Assembly: GCA_934201705.1 (NCBI GenBank)
Contig: CAKPXF010000012.1
Span: forward strand, 13,707-77,706
DNA: 64,000 bases
Direction: 5' to 3'
DNA from: an uncultured Bacilli bacterium
GTDB taxonomy: Bacteria; Bacillota_I; Bacilli_A; RFN20; CAG-631
The notes beneath the pieces are model-generated. The model searched no databases and was not told the DNA's origin. It was given only the letters and a program-made list of their open reading frames with translations. This document shows, piece by piece, positions 25,664 through 33,439 of the stretch. How positions within the stretch are numbered: position 1 is the first letter of the stretch; each line of letters opens with the position of its first letter. Made by a program: the position numbers and the translations under genes.

Positions 25664-26591
25664 TACAGGCCAAAGAACAGATATTCCAGCATTTTATGCT
25701 AAATGGTTTATTAATAGAATTAATGAAGGCTATGTAATGGTTAGAAATCCTTATTACCCATCATTAGTTACTAAATTTTCTTTAAGTCCAGATGTTGTTG
25801 ATATTATTGGTTTTTGCACAAAAAATCCAGCGCCTATGTTTCTTTATCTTGATCAATTAAGTAAATATAAGCAATTTTGGTATATAACGATAACTTTATA
25901 TGGTAAAGATATTGAAGAAAATGTTATTCATGTTAATAAAGCAATTGATGAGTTCATATATCTATCAAAAAAGGTTGGAAAAAATGCTATTGCTTGGCGT
26001 TATACTCCAATAATTATAAATGATACTTATAGTGTAAGTAGGCATATCAAAGCCTTTGAATATATAGCATCACGTTTAGCCTCTTATACATCTTTAGCTG
26101 TTTTTGGATTTGTTGATTTATATGATAAGTTAAAGAAAAATCATCCAGAAATTAAAGACACAAGTGATGAAAATAAAATATACATTGCTAAAGAATTTTT
26201 AAAAATAGCTAATAAATATAATTTAGAATTAAGATTATGCTCAAAAGAAAAATACTTAAAGGAATATGGTATTGATGTTGATGGTTGCATGCGTTTAAGT
26301 GATTATGAAAAAGCTGGAAACTTTAAACTAAATCCAATTAAAAAAATGCAAGCAAGAAAAGGTTATTGTAGCTGCTTTTTATCAAATGATATAGGAGCTT
26401 ATAATTCTTGTTTACATTTTTGTACATATTGCTACGCTAATACTAATAAAAAGCAAGTAATAGAAAATTATAAAAAGCATGATGATAATTCACCATTTTT
26501 AATTGGTACTTTTAATGAAAATGATAAGATAAGTGAAGCTAAACAGGAATCTTGGATTGTAAAAGAAGGTGGTTTATTTGACGAATATTAA
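25653..26591 (+). CDS. DUF1848 family, probable Fe-S (radical-SAM-like) protein
   Basis: This 312-residue protein opens with GQRTDIPAFYAKWFINRINEG, the DUF1848 signature, followed by MVRNPYYPSLVTKFSLSPD and GFCTKNPAPM. Near the C-terminus is a Cys-rich block, GYCSCFLSNDIG with SCLHFCTYCYAN (about 238-264), where CxxxCxxC suggests an iron-sulphur cluster. The reaction is unknown to me. Overlap with genes on both sides (11 bp and about 14 bp) places it inside the ADP-ribosylation operon, suggesting it acts on, or senses, the same substrate. Confidence 0.85.
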   Translation: MIINTGQRTDIPAFYAKWFINRINEGYVMVRNPYYPSLVTKFSLSPDVVDIIGFCTKNPAPMFLYLDQLSKYKQFWYITITLYGKDIEENVIHVNKAIDEFIYLSKKVGKNAIAWRYTPIIINDTYSVSRHIKAFEYIASRLASYTSLAVFGFVDLYDKLKKNHPEIKDTSDENKIYIAKEFLKIANKYNLELRLCSKEKYLKEYGIDVDGCMRLSDYEKAGNFKLNPIKKMQARKGYCSCFLSNDIGAYNSCLHFCTYCYANTNKKQVIENYKKHDDNSPFLIGTFNENDKISEAKQESWIVKEGGLFDEY

Positions 26592-27384
26592 AGAATTGAT
26601 TAATGAAGCTGAAGCTATAGTTATTGGTGCTGGAGCTGGCTTAAGTAATGCTGCAGGCTTTGAATATGGAGGCACTACCTTTATGAATAACTTTAAATAT
26701 ATGCATGATTTATATGGCTATAAGGATATGTATACGGCTGGCTTTCATAATTTTAAAAGTGAAGAAGAAAAATGGGCCTATTGGTCAAAAATGATTTTTT
26801 TAAATAGATATAATGATGATGGTAAAGAATTATATAAAAAACTATATTCACTAGTTAAGGATAAAAACTATTTTGTAATTACAACTAATGTTGATCATCA
26901 ATTTCAAAAAGCAGGATTTGCTAAAAATAGATTATTTTATATGCAAGGTGATTATGGATTATTTCAATGCTCTATTCCTTGTAATAATAAAACATATGAT
27001 AATAAAGAAATTATTTATAAAATGATAAATAATATTAAGGACAATAAAATTCCTGCATCATTAATTCCACGTTGTCCAAATTGTGGCGCTTTAATGACAA
27101 CAAATTTAAGATGTGATGATAAGTTTGTTGAAGATGAAGGCTGGTATAAATCTAAAAATAATTATGAAAGCTTTATTAAAGAAAACAAGAATAAAAAAAT
27201 ACTATATTTAGAGCTTGGAGTTGGCTATTCAACACCTATATGGATAAAATATCCTTTTATGAAGCTAACTAGCCAAAATAAAAATGCTAAATATGTAATT
27301 ATTGATAAAGGTTATAACTTCATTCCTAAAGAAATTGAAAAACAAAGCATATTTATTAATGAAAATATCAATAACATTATTTAA
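26578..27384 (+). CDS. SirTM, class M sirtuin (protein ADP-ribosyltransferase)
   Basis: This protein of about 269 residues has the class M sirtuin pattern: AIVIGAGAGLSNAAGFEYGG (NAD site), TTNVDHQFQKAGF (about 102-114), and a zinc ribbon RCPNCGALMTTNLRCDD (about 165-180). SirTM proteins are sirtuin-like enzymes that ADP-ribosylate targets, in known systems a lipoylated GcvH-L carrier protein, during oxidative stress. I place the start at TTG 26578, five bases after AAGGTGG; the frame also offers GTG 26569. No gcvH-L or lplA2 gene occurs in this window, which is unlike many SirTM loci. It ends the operon; a strong terminator follows. Confidence 0.88.
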   Translation: MTNIKELINEAEAIVIGAGAGLSNAAGFEYGGTTFMNNFKYMHDLYGYKDMYTAGFHNFKSEEEKWAYWSKMIFLNRYNDDGKELYKKLYSLVKDKNYFVITTNVDHQFQKAGFAKNRLFYMQGDYGLFQCSIPCNNKTYDNKEIIYKMINNIKDNKIPASLIPRCPNCGALMTTNLRCDDKFVEDEGWYKSKNNYESFIKENKNKKILYLELGVGYSTPIWIKYPFMKLTSQNKNAKYVIIDKGYNFIPKEIEKQSIFINENINNII

Positions 27385-27419
27385 TAATATTGCTATATTT
27401 TTCTACTGAATTTATAATT

Positions 27420-27449
27420 AAGATAAGTAAAGATACTTATCTTTTTTTT
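27420..27449 (+). terminator. Intrinsic terminator of the HxlR-SirTM operon
   Basis: AAGATAAGTA (27420-27429) and TACTTATCTT (27434-27443) form a perfect 10-bp stem with a 4-nt loop, followed by a T8 tract. Confidence 0.93.
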
Positions 27450-27465
27450 GAAAGGAAATACTAAT

Positions 27466-28398
27466 ATGGAACAAAAAATTTTAATTTTATCATCATTACT
27501 TAAAGAAAGAATATGGGGTGGAAGCTTTTTTAAGGATGTTTTAAAAAAGACTACTAGTGATGAAAAAATAGGGGAAATGTGGTCATGTAGTGCTGTTAAG
27601 GATAGTGAATCTATTATTATTAATGGAAAGTTAAAAGGTGAAAAGCTAAGTGATTGCTTTAAAAATCATAAAGAGTTATTTAATCATTCTACACTTAATG
27701 AATTTCCAATACTTATAAAGCTAATAGCTACTAGTGATGTTTTATCTGTTCAGGTTCATCCAGATGATACATATGCTAAAGAGCATGAAAATTCAATGGG
27801 TAAAACTGAAGGCTGGTTAATTTTAAAAGTTAAAGAAAATTCCAATATTATTATTTCTCATAATGCTAAAAACAAAGAGGAATTAATTAACTATATCAAT
27901 AATGATGATTATGAGCATTTATTAAAAAAAGTAAAAGTACATGAAGGTGAATTTTACCCTATTCCTTCTAAAACTATTCACGCTTTAGGAAAAGATTTAT
28001 TATTACTTGAAATTCAACAATCAAGTGATATTACATATCGTTTTTATGATTATCATCGTAAGGATAAAAATGGTAATGAAAGGCCATTACATATAAAGCA
28101 AGCTATTGAATGCACATCATTTACACCATATAATTATGAAATTAAAAATGTCTTAAAGGAAGATAGCTGTATAGTTTGGGAAAATCAATACTTCTTAGTA
28201 AGTGAACAAAAAATAAATGATAGCTTTATAATTAATAATACTAATCATGATTACTTAATAGTTAGTGTTGTAAAAGGAAGTATAAAGGTTAATGAATATA
28301 CATTAAATTTAGGAGATTGCTTTATTATTACCTCACTTTGTGAAAAGCAAGAAATATTAGGAAATGGTATTATTGTTATTACAAAAAGTTTAATATAA
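27466..28398 (+). CDS. manA: Class I mannose-6-phosphate isomerase
   Basis: ManA interconverts mannose-6-phosphate and fructose-6-phosphate, feeding mannose into glycolysis or giving GDP-mannose precursors. The 310 residues, from ATG 27466 (behind AAAGGAAA), begin with the ERIWGGSFF entry and contain the zinc-site block SVQVHPDDTYA (about 92-102), GKTEGW, and the later catalytic-site region ALGKDLLLLEIQQSSDITYRFYDY. Length matches the short Bacillus-type class I enzyme. It is monocistronic between two terminators. Confidence 0.92.
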   Translation: MEQKILILSSLLKERIWGGSFFKDVLKKTTSDEKIGEMWSCSAVKDSESIIINGKLKGEKLSDCFKNHKELFNHSTLNEFPILIKLIATSDVLSVQVHPDDTYAKEHENSMGKTEGWLILKVKENSNIIISHNAKNKEELINYINNDDYEHLLKKVKVHEGEFYPIPSKTIHALGKDLLLLEIQQSSDITYRFYDYHRKDKNGNERPLHIKQAIECTSFTPYNYEIKNVLKEDSCIVWENQYFLVSEQKINDSFIINNTNHDYLIVSVVKGSIKVNEYTLNLGDCFIITSLCEKQEILGNGIIVITKSLI

Positions 28399-28406
28399 AA
28401 ACTATA

Positions 28407-28432
28407 GGCTCAACAAATTCGTTGAACCAATT
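28407..28432. terminator. Hairpin after manA, possibly two-way
   Basis: GGCTCAAC / GTTGAACC (28407-28414, 28421-28428, one mismatch) is followed by a weak T-rich stretch. It lies between the convergent ends of manA and the GNAT remnant. Confidence 0.6.
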
Positions 28433-28435
28433 TTA

Positions 28436-28648
28436 TTATTTATAATTCTTTTTTAAAAGTATTGATAAATAAGTATCTTCAATATTTCCAATACGTGTTT
28501 TAAACTTGATAAGTTTGTAATGTTTAAATCCATATTTTTCTTGTACTCTAAATGATTGATAGTTATTTGCAAAATGGCAACAAGTAATAAAATCAAAATG
28601 CTCTTCATTAAATAAATAAACTATAACTGCATTTACTGCTTCAGCCAT
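28436..28648 (-). pseudogene. C-terminal half of a GNAT acetyltransferase gene split by insertion
   Basis: The frame encodes only the end of a RimJ/RimL-type GNAT: MAEAVNAVIVYLF, then CCHFANNYQSFRVQEKYGFKHY (the acetyl-CoA-binding helix and the usual EKxGF strand). The N-terminal half occurs on the same strand at 32968-33222, and about 25-30 residues are missing between them. The first Met is internal to the original protein (expected context GLMAEAV). Together these show one gene interrupted by about 4.3 kb. The remnant is unlikely to be functional. Confidence 0.82.
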
Positions 28649-28701
28649 TAAGTTCTCTTACACATATCTAGAACTTCTTGAAGCCTCGTTTATTTTGCTA
28701 T

Positions 28702-29031
28702 CTATTTAAGATTAAATTCATTTATTTGCCACTCTGGATACAAATCAACAATTGTTTGTGCCGTGCCATTACAAAGGTCACCATAATCACTTGACTTTCT
28801 TTCAATCATTTGTTTCATCAAGTCTTCATGATTGCCACGAATAAGAATTACTTTGACTTTGTATTTTAGAACGAAATCTATAATTTCTTTTATCTGACTT
28901 CCTCTATCAAACAAATCGCCACAAAGAATTATTTTGTGTTCAGGGTTATTAAAGTCTAAACCTTTTTCTTTCAAAGCATTTTGCCATTCATCAAAAAATC
29001 CATGTATATCGCTTGAAACAAAATATTTCAT
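28702..29031 (-). pseudogene. Truncated calcineurin-like metallophosphoesterase
   Basis: These 109 residues hold the first half of the fold: VSSDIHGFFDEW (DxHG), LCGDLFDRGSQI (GDxxDRG) and ILIRGNHEDLM (GNHE). The later histidine motifs (GHxH) needed for the second metal are missing, and the protein is about half the usual length of about 230. It lies 8 bp downstream of the AbiEii gene and next to the island edge, so the end was probably lost at the junction. Confidence 0.78.
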
Positions 29032-29039
29032 TTTTTCTC

Positions 29040-29864
29040 CTAAATTAAATTTATGAATTTTAGAATCGATGTTAGTTGCTGAATTGTATTTTCAAAAGTT
29101 ATATCTTTGGCATAACCAAATTGTGAAGAGTATGCTTGCCATAAAAAGTTTAGATTTTCATCATTTGAAATCAAATCAATTGTTTCTTTTATGTCATTAA
29201 AGATAAATTCGGTTTTACGGACTTTGGTTGTATTTTTTAAGGCCAAAATTAAATTGTTTTTGTTTAAATCTTTCAAATACAATTTACCAAGCATATAACA
29301 ATCATAAAAATCTTTCATTCTTGTGGTTGTTATATTTTTAGATAAAATGCTCTCAATCTTTTCAGCAAAAATGGTTTCTATTGGATAGCAAGTAATATCA
29401 ATTTTTCGCTTTTCAATTAACAGGTCATAGGAATATACAACTTCGCTTGGAGTAATGACATCACCAGTTGTTATATCAATTTGAATAATATTTTTAGTTC
29501 TATCTAGTTGACATTTTAATCTTGCTCTAAATCCGCTATACTCAAATTCTTCACGAATTGATAAAACATCTAAAATTTTAAAAATAGTTCCATCATCAAT
29601 TTTAATTTTAGAAATCTCTTCTAACGCATTTTTAATAAATATTTCGTTAAGTGGGAGATTTTTTATTGTTAAGTCCATATCTTTGGTCATTCTAAAATCA
29701 ACACCAACCATAGATGAAATTAAAATTCCGCCTTTCAAAACAAAGTTGTTTTTATATTTACTTAATGAAATTCTCTCTAAAAATCTCTCCATAAAAAATC
29801 TTGTTAAAAGAATTTGCGGGTTAAGATTATATTGTTTTGCCTTATTGTTAATTAAATCTTTCAA
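29040..29864 (-). CDS. AbiEii/AbiGii-type nucleotidyltransferase toxin (module 1)
   Basis: In 274 residues, the AbiEii nucleotidyltransferase core is visible: NFVLKGGILISSMVGVDFRM with GG-S, then TKDMDLTI (the DxD pair) at about 45-65, and later YPIETIFAEKIESILSK with TRMKDFYDCYML. AbiEii is the toxin of type IV toxin-antitoxin pairs; characterised relatives modify tRNA ends and stop growth. Its start lies 17 bp downstream of the AbiEi antitoxin stop, the standard order. This module and a second, diverged one sit in the same island. Confidence 0.88.
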   Translation of the reverse strand: MKDLINNKAKQYNLNPQILLTRFFMERFLERISLSKYKNNFVLKGGILISSMVGVDFRMTKDMDLTIKNLPLNEIFIKNALEEISKIKIDDGTIFKILDVLSIREEFEYSGFRARLKCQLDRTKNIIQIDITTGDVITPSEVVYSYDLLIEKRKIDITCYPIETIFAEKIESILSKNITTTRMKDFYDCYMLGKLYLKDLNKNNLILALKNTTKVRKTEFIFNDIKETIDLISNDENLNFLWQAYSSQFGYAKDITFENTIQQLTSILKFINLI

Positions 29865-29881
29865 TTGTTTTTATGTGTTCA

Positions 29882-30472
29882 TTAAAGCAATACCTCCAAC
29901 TTTTCTCTTAATTGTTTATCAACACCAAGAACCTTTGCATATTTCATTAGTTTAACAGTATCTCTGTTTGGTAGTTTTAAATAATTTTTCAGTGCTTCTA
30001 CTTGAACAAATTTATCTCCAACATACTTATCACTAAACAAATCACAAATCGTTCTGTGAATATCATGGCATTTTACAATATTACCAAACATCGTTTTAAT
30101 TGTTGTAATACCCAAATTATAGATATCGTTATTTTCACGAACCAAAACCGTATTATTGTGTGAAGCCTTTGCAAAGTAATTTAATGGTGTTGCTCCATAA
30201 ATAATTTCAGTATCTCTTGTGGTAAGATTCCACAAATAAGCAGATGTGAAAGATGAAAATATAACTCTAGAATAATTCATTTGATAAACATACAACAAAT
30301 CTACAAACTTATCACTTTCAATATATATTCCACGAGCAACTTTTTCAAGGATTCCATCTTCAACAGCAAACTTTAAATAATCTTTTGCAATTTTATTCAA
30401 ACTTAAATCTTTTGTAAATACATATCCATTATTTTGTTTTGCAAGTTCTAATAATTTGGTATAGTTTCTCAT
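29882..30472 (-). CDS. AbiEi-type antitoxin/regulator (module 1)
   Basis: About 196 residues. The N-terminal winged helix (NYTKLLELAKQNNGYVFTKDL, VEDGILEKVARGIYI) is typical of AbiEi; the rest (SFTSAYLWNLTT, NLGITTIKTMFGNIVKCHDIHRTICDLF) matches the antitoxin's C-terminal domain. AbiEi represses its own promoter. I use ATG 30472, behind GAGGTG; an ATG at 30484 has no good site. A TATAAT-like -10 lies just upstream. Confidence 0.87.
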   Translation of the reverse strand: MRNYTKLLELAKQNNGYVFTKDLSLNKIAKDYLKFAVEDGILEKVARGIYIESDKFVDLLYVYQMNYSRVIFSSFTSAYLWNLTTRDTEIIYGATPLNYFAKASHNNTVLVRENNDIYNLGITTIKTMFGNIVKCHDIHRTICDLFSDKYVGDKFVQVEALKNYLKLPNRDTVKLMKYAKVLGVDKQLREKLEVLL

Positions 30473-30484
30473 TTCACACCTCAT

Positions 30485-30952
30485 TGACTTTTACAACAAT
30501 AATTTATTATATTTTGTTGCGAAAATCAATAAACATATAAGTTTTTTTTGTACAGTCTACAAAAGTTTTAGACAGTTTTATATAGTTTCAAAACACTTAA
30601 TTTAACCAAATTTGTGCATTTAGGTGTAAAAAGTGTAGTAAACCAAAATTTTACTACACTAATTGATTTTTTATATCTCAAACTCGCTTATTTTATGGGC
30701 GATTTAGAAGATAGAGCGAAACTCTTGTATGCTAGAATAGAGTTTTGGTAAGGTGGTGGCACGGGTCAGATTCCTGTCACCAGTTACATTAAATGAAAAT
30801 CGCTAATACACCAATAAATAAAGGATTTTAGCAATTTTTTATTTTATAAATTTTTAGGGCATGACTCTCTTCAAAAAATACATTAGGTTTAAATGATAAT
30901 ATTATATTATCTTTAATGATTTTGCATCTTAATAGTTTTTATTTTTCAACTA
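30485..30952. other. 468-bp gap between the two AbiE modules
   Basis: No gene is seen. It holds the AbiEi promoter, a perfect 11-bp hairpin AGTGTAGTAAA / TTTACTACACT (30632-30642, 30650-30660) that looks like a terminator without a strong T-run, and a GC-richer patch at 30745-30785. In that patch, ACGGG-7 nt-CCTGT resembles a tRNA T-arm but no full tRNA can be folded around it. Confidence 0.6.
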
Positions 30953-31888
30953 TTATTTTTTACATCTCCACAATGCCATTGGGTGATGAGAAATGTTTTC
31001 AACCATATCCTTATCATCAAATAGCAATTCTGGTTTGTAATTTTTATTTCTAAATTCGTTTATAAAAGTTGTTTCTTGTGGTGTTAGAGTTATCAATTCT
31101 TTTAGATATTTAATAACTTTTTCTTTTGCTTGCTCCAAATCAAACTTGTCAATTTTTGATATAACTGGTTTTAATTGAGTTTTAAATTTCATAAAATTAA
31201 TTTTTTCAATATTATCAAAATTTAGAATGTAAATATCTTGCTCACCACCAACCATATTATAGAAAATTAAGCATTTTTTTAATAACTCTGTGTCTTTAAT
31301 TACATCATTTTCTATCATTGCATTAACATCATATAAATCTCTTGGTGTTGCACGAGAAAGTAATGCGTTTATTTTACTAGCATATAGTTCAACATTATTC
31401 AATGCCAAAATTTCAAATGGTTCAATTACACCTTTTGCAATTATACTTTTTTGCTCTAGTGGTAAAATATGACATCTATCCATAAAATTAATTTCAATTT
31501 TTATATTATCTCTATTTCCAGCATTATTTATATAGTTAAACACAAAGGATAGCAAAGCATAGTGTTCTCTTGGCGAAACCATCAAAGAATAGCCTTCTTG
31601 CCACATATAATCAGTAAGTCTTTTTGTAAACTTTGATTTGATTTCGGCAATTTCGTCTTTGCTTAAATTTTCGGTAAAATCTAAATCAATATCAACAGAA
31701 AGTCGTGGAAGTTCAATAGCAGTCAAATTGATAGCCGTTCCGCCTTTAAGTGCTAGTTTGCCCTTAAACAAATTATCAGTATTTAAAAATTTTAATATTT
31801 CAGCAAGTCTTAAAACCTTTTCAAGATTGTCTTTAATAAAGTTTGTTTTTGCCGACAATTCTGCCAAGTATTGTTTTGAGTAATTCAT
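30953..31888 (-). CDS. AbiEii-type nucleotidyltransferase toxin (module 2)
   Basis: In 311 residues, the toxin core is GKLALKGGTAINLTAIELPRL with SVDIDLDF (about 45-75), which gives GG-T and the catalytic DxD. Conserved later segments are FEILALNNVELYASKINALLSR and TPRDLYDVNAM (the R-x-x-D-x-Y/F-D block). It differs strongly from module 1, so it is not a recent duplication. Its ATG overlaps the antitoxin stop by one base (TAATG). Confidence 0.88.
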   Translation of the reverse strand: MNYSKQYLAELSAKTNFIKDNLEKVLRLAEILKFLNTDNLFKGKLALKGGTAINLTAIELPRLSVDIDLDFTENLSKDEIAEIKSKFTKRLTDYMWQEGYSLMVSPREHYALLSFVFNYINNAGNRDNIKIEINFMDRCHILPLEQKSIIAKGVIEPFEILALNNVELYASKINALLSRATPRDLYDVNAMIENDVIKDTELLKKCLIFYNMVGGEQDIYILNFDNIEKINFMKFKTQLKPVISKIDKFDLEQAKEKVIKYLKELITLTPQETTFINEFRNKNYKPELLFDDKDMVENISHHPMALWRCKK

Positions 31889-32625
31889 TAGTATCCTCCG
31901 TTAATGCGAGATTTGATATTTTTAGGCACAATCAAATTCCATTTTTCATTTAGTTCGGTATCTTTAAATTCGTATTGCATAAAGTAATTAACTTTTTTGC
32001 TTACGTGAGATTTGCATTCTATAAAAAACTCGTTTGATAAGTCTAGTTGATTATTATAGAGTTCAAATAGAAATCCAACTTTTTGATATAAGTACATTTT
32101 GTTAATATCTTTCAAAATCTCTAACAATTTGCTTTCATTAACATACTTAATTTGTTCAAGTGCATTTAAAACTTCTTCAATACCACCAGCTAGGTATGTG
32201 TTGTCAATGCAATCAATGATTGTTTTTTCAAGAGATGAAACCATAATTCCTTCACTTACAATATCATTAACAAACTTGATGTTTTTGACGAGTTTGCATA
32301 TATATTCATTATCTTCAAAAATAAAATTATTGAATTTTGTTAAACTGCCAACCAGAACATCGCCAAAAGCCTGATTTGCAAAACCATAATACTCTAAAGC
32401 CGAATGATAGCAAACAAAAGAAGTATTTGAAATTTTGCTGGCAATTTCAAATTTAGTTGAATAGATATCATTTGTTGATGGGTCAATTAAAGCATAAAGA
32501 TTGTTGCGAATCTTTTTATAAGTCTTTGATTTTAATTTTAAAGCAATCCAGTTTGAATATTGCTTTTCATCTTTAAACTTATTTACCATTTCTTCTTTAG
32601 TTATAAGTTTAGGCAATCTTTCCAT
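31888..32625 (-). CDS. AbiEi-type antitoxin/regulator (module 2)
   Basis: About 245 residues from ATG 32625, six bases after GGGGG; the longer frame to 32667 lacks a ribosome site. The N-terminal winged-helix part, MERLPKLITKEEMVNKF, is followed by KTYKKIRNNLYALIDPSTND and TSFVCYHSALEYYGF, as in AbiEi. It is translationally coupled to the toxin. A clear promoter lies 33-61 bp upstream. Confidence 0.86.
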   Translation of the reverse strand: MERLPKLITKEEMVNKFKDEKQYSNWIALKLKSKTYKKIRNNLYALIDPSTNDIYSTKFEIASKISNTSFVCYHSALEYYGFANQAFGDVLVGSLTKFNNFIFEDNEYICKLVKNIKFVNDIVSEGIMVSSLEKTIIDCIDNTYLAGGIEEVLNALEQIKYVNESKLLEILKDINKMYLYQKVGFLFELYNNQLDLSNEFFIECKSHVSKKVNYFMQYEFKDTELNEKWNLIVPKNIKSRINGGY

Positions 32626-32657
32626 AACAAACCCCCTTATCTTTTTGGTTATTACCA

Positions 32658-32686
32658 ATAGTATCACAAAAAACTTATAAAATCAA
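32658..32686 (-). promoter_or_regulatory. Promoter of AbiE module 2
   Basis: On the minus strand TTGATT (32681-32686), a 17-bp spacer and TACTAT (32658-32663) form a good sigma-A promoter, 33 bp before the start codon. Confidence 0.72.
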
Positions 32687-32967
32687 GTATTTTGAGCAAT
32701 ATTTAGTAGTACAGTTATTTCTTTATTTATACTAAGACAACAAGACAGTTTAGAGTATCATCAAATGGAAAGAAACAAATCAATTTACATAGTTTTAGGT
32801 AGGTTTAGATCACCAAAATTGGTAAAAATTATGCTTGTAGATACATTTAGGTACATGAGATTTTGAAAATTATGTACCTAAAAGATAAAATACTAGCGAA
32901 AATGCTAGTATTTATGGGTGGTTTAGGGGTGGGGGGCACAAGTTTGTGGCAAAAGTTCATGTGTTAG
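32687..32967. other. Right end of the inserted segment, no gene
   Basis: No coding frame is supported. One clear hairpin is AATACTAGC-gaaaat-GCTAGTATT (about 32889-32912), with A-rich and T-rich flanks, so it may terminate transcripts in either direction. A G-rich run (32920-32945) follows. The junction with the GNAT 5' half lies at about 32967. Confidence 0.5.
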
Positions 32968-33222
32968 TTAAACAAAGCCAAGTGAGCCTATAACCTTATT
33001 ATCATAAACTAAAGCAAAGGTTTTCTTTTCTTTAATAAATAGATTTAAGATTTCTAAAGATGTTTCTTTATTTTCATGATGTTTCCAACCTGCCATTTCA
33101 CCAACGCCTTCAACACTAGCATACTCATAATAATCATCTAAGTCAGTTAGTTTAAAAGTTCTTAAAACTAAACGATTGGTTTTTAAAATTACATTTGTTA
33201 TATCGATATTTTCCTTATTCAT
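32968..33222 (-). pseudogene. N-terminal half of the split GNAT acetyltransferase
   Basis: These 84 residues start VILKTNRLVLRTFKLTDLDDY and end FALVYDNKVIGSLGFV before a stop, which is the first half of a RimJ/RimL-like GNAT (normal length about 175). It lacks the acetyl-CoA-binding loop, which is found at 28436-28648 on the same strand. Its start overlaps the end of the frameshifted gene at 33215-33435. Confidence 0.83.
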
Positions 33223-33435
33223 GTAATTTTTTCTTTTTCTTTAAATAACTTTCTTTTAAGCTATCACGTGGCTTAATTTTATATTTTTTAACTAAATAAT
33301 ATATAAGTGAATATATTCTTTTTGATAACCATCAAGAGCATAAGTAAACAAAATATATAGCTTAACTTCGTTATCACTTGAAATCATATTAAAAACAATT
33401 TCTTCTTGCTTAGTTAATTGCTCATCAGCTTTCAT
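33215..33435 (-). pseudogene. Short unknown gene with one frameshift
   Basis: From ATG 33435 the frame reads MKADEQLTKQEEIVFNMISS through LFTYALDGYQKEY, then hits a stop. Shifting frame near 33318-33325 continues YSLIYYLVKKYKIKPRDSLK and ends at TAA 33215-33217, overlapping the GNAT start. The total of 221 bp is not a multiple of three, so one base was lost or two were gained, by mutation or read error. The restored product would be about 74 residues, of unknown family. Confidence 0.6.
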
Positions 33436-33439
33436 ATTT

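Noticed and set aside
30745..30785. Possible tRNA gene
   Set aside because: Only a T-arm-like hairpin is present; no acceptor, D or anticodon arms fold at the right distances.
28436..33222. Transposon or IS element carrying the AbiE genes
   Set aside because: No transposase, terminal inverted repeats or clear target duplication is seen; the edges are imprecise.
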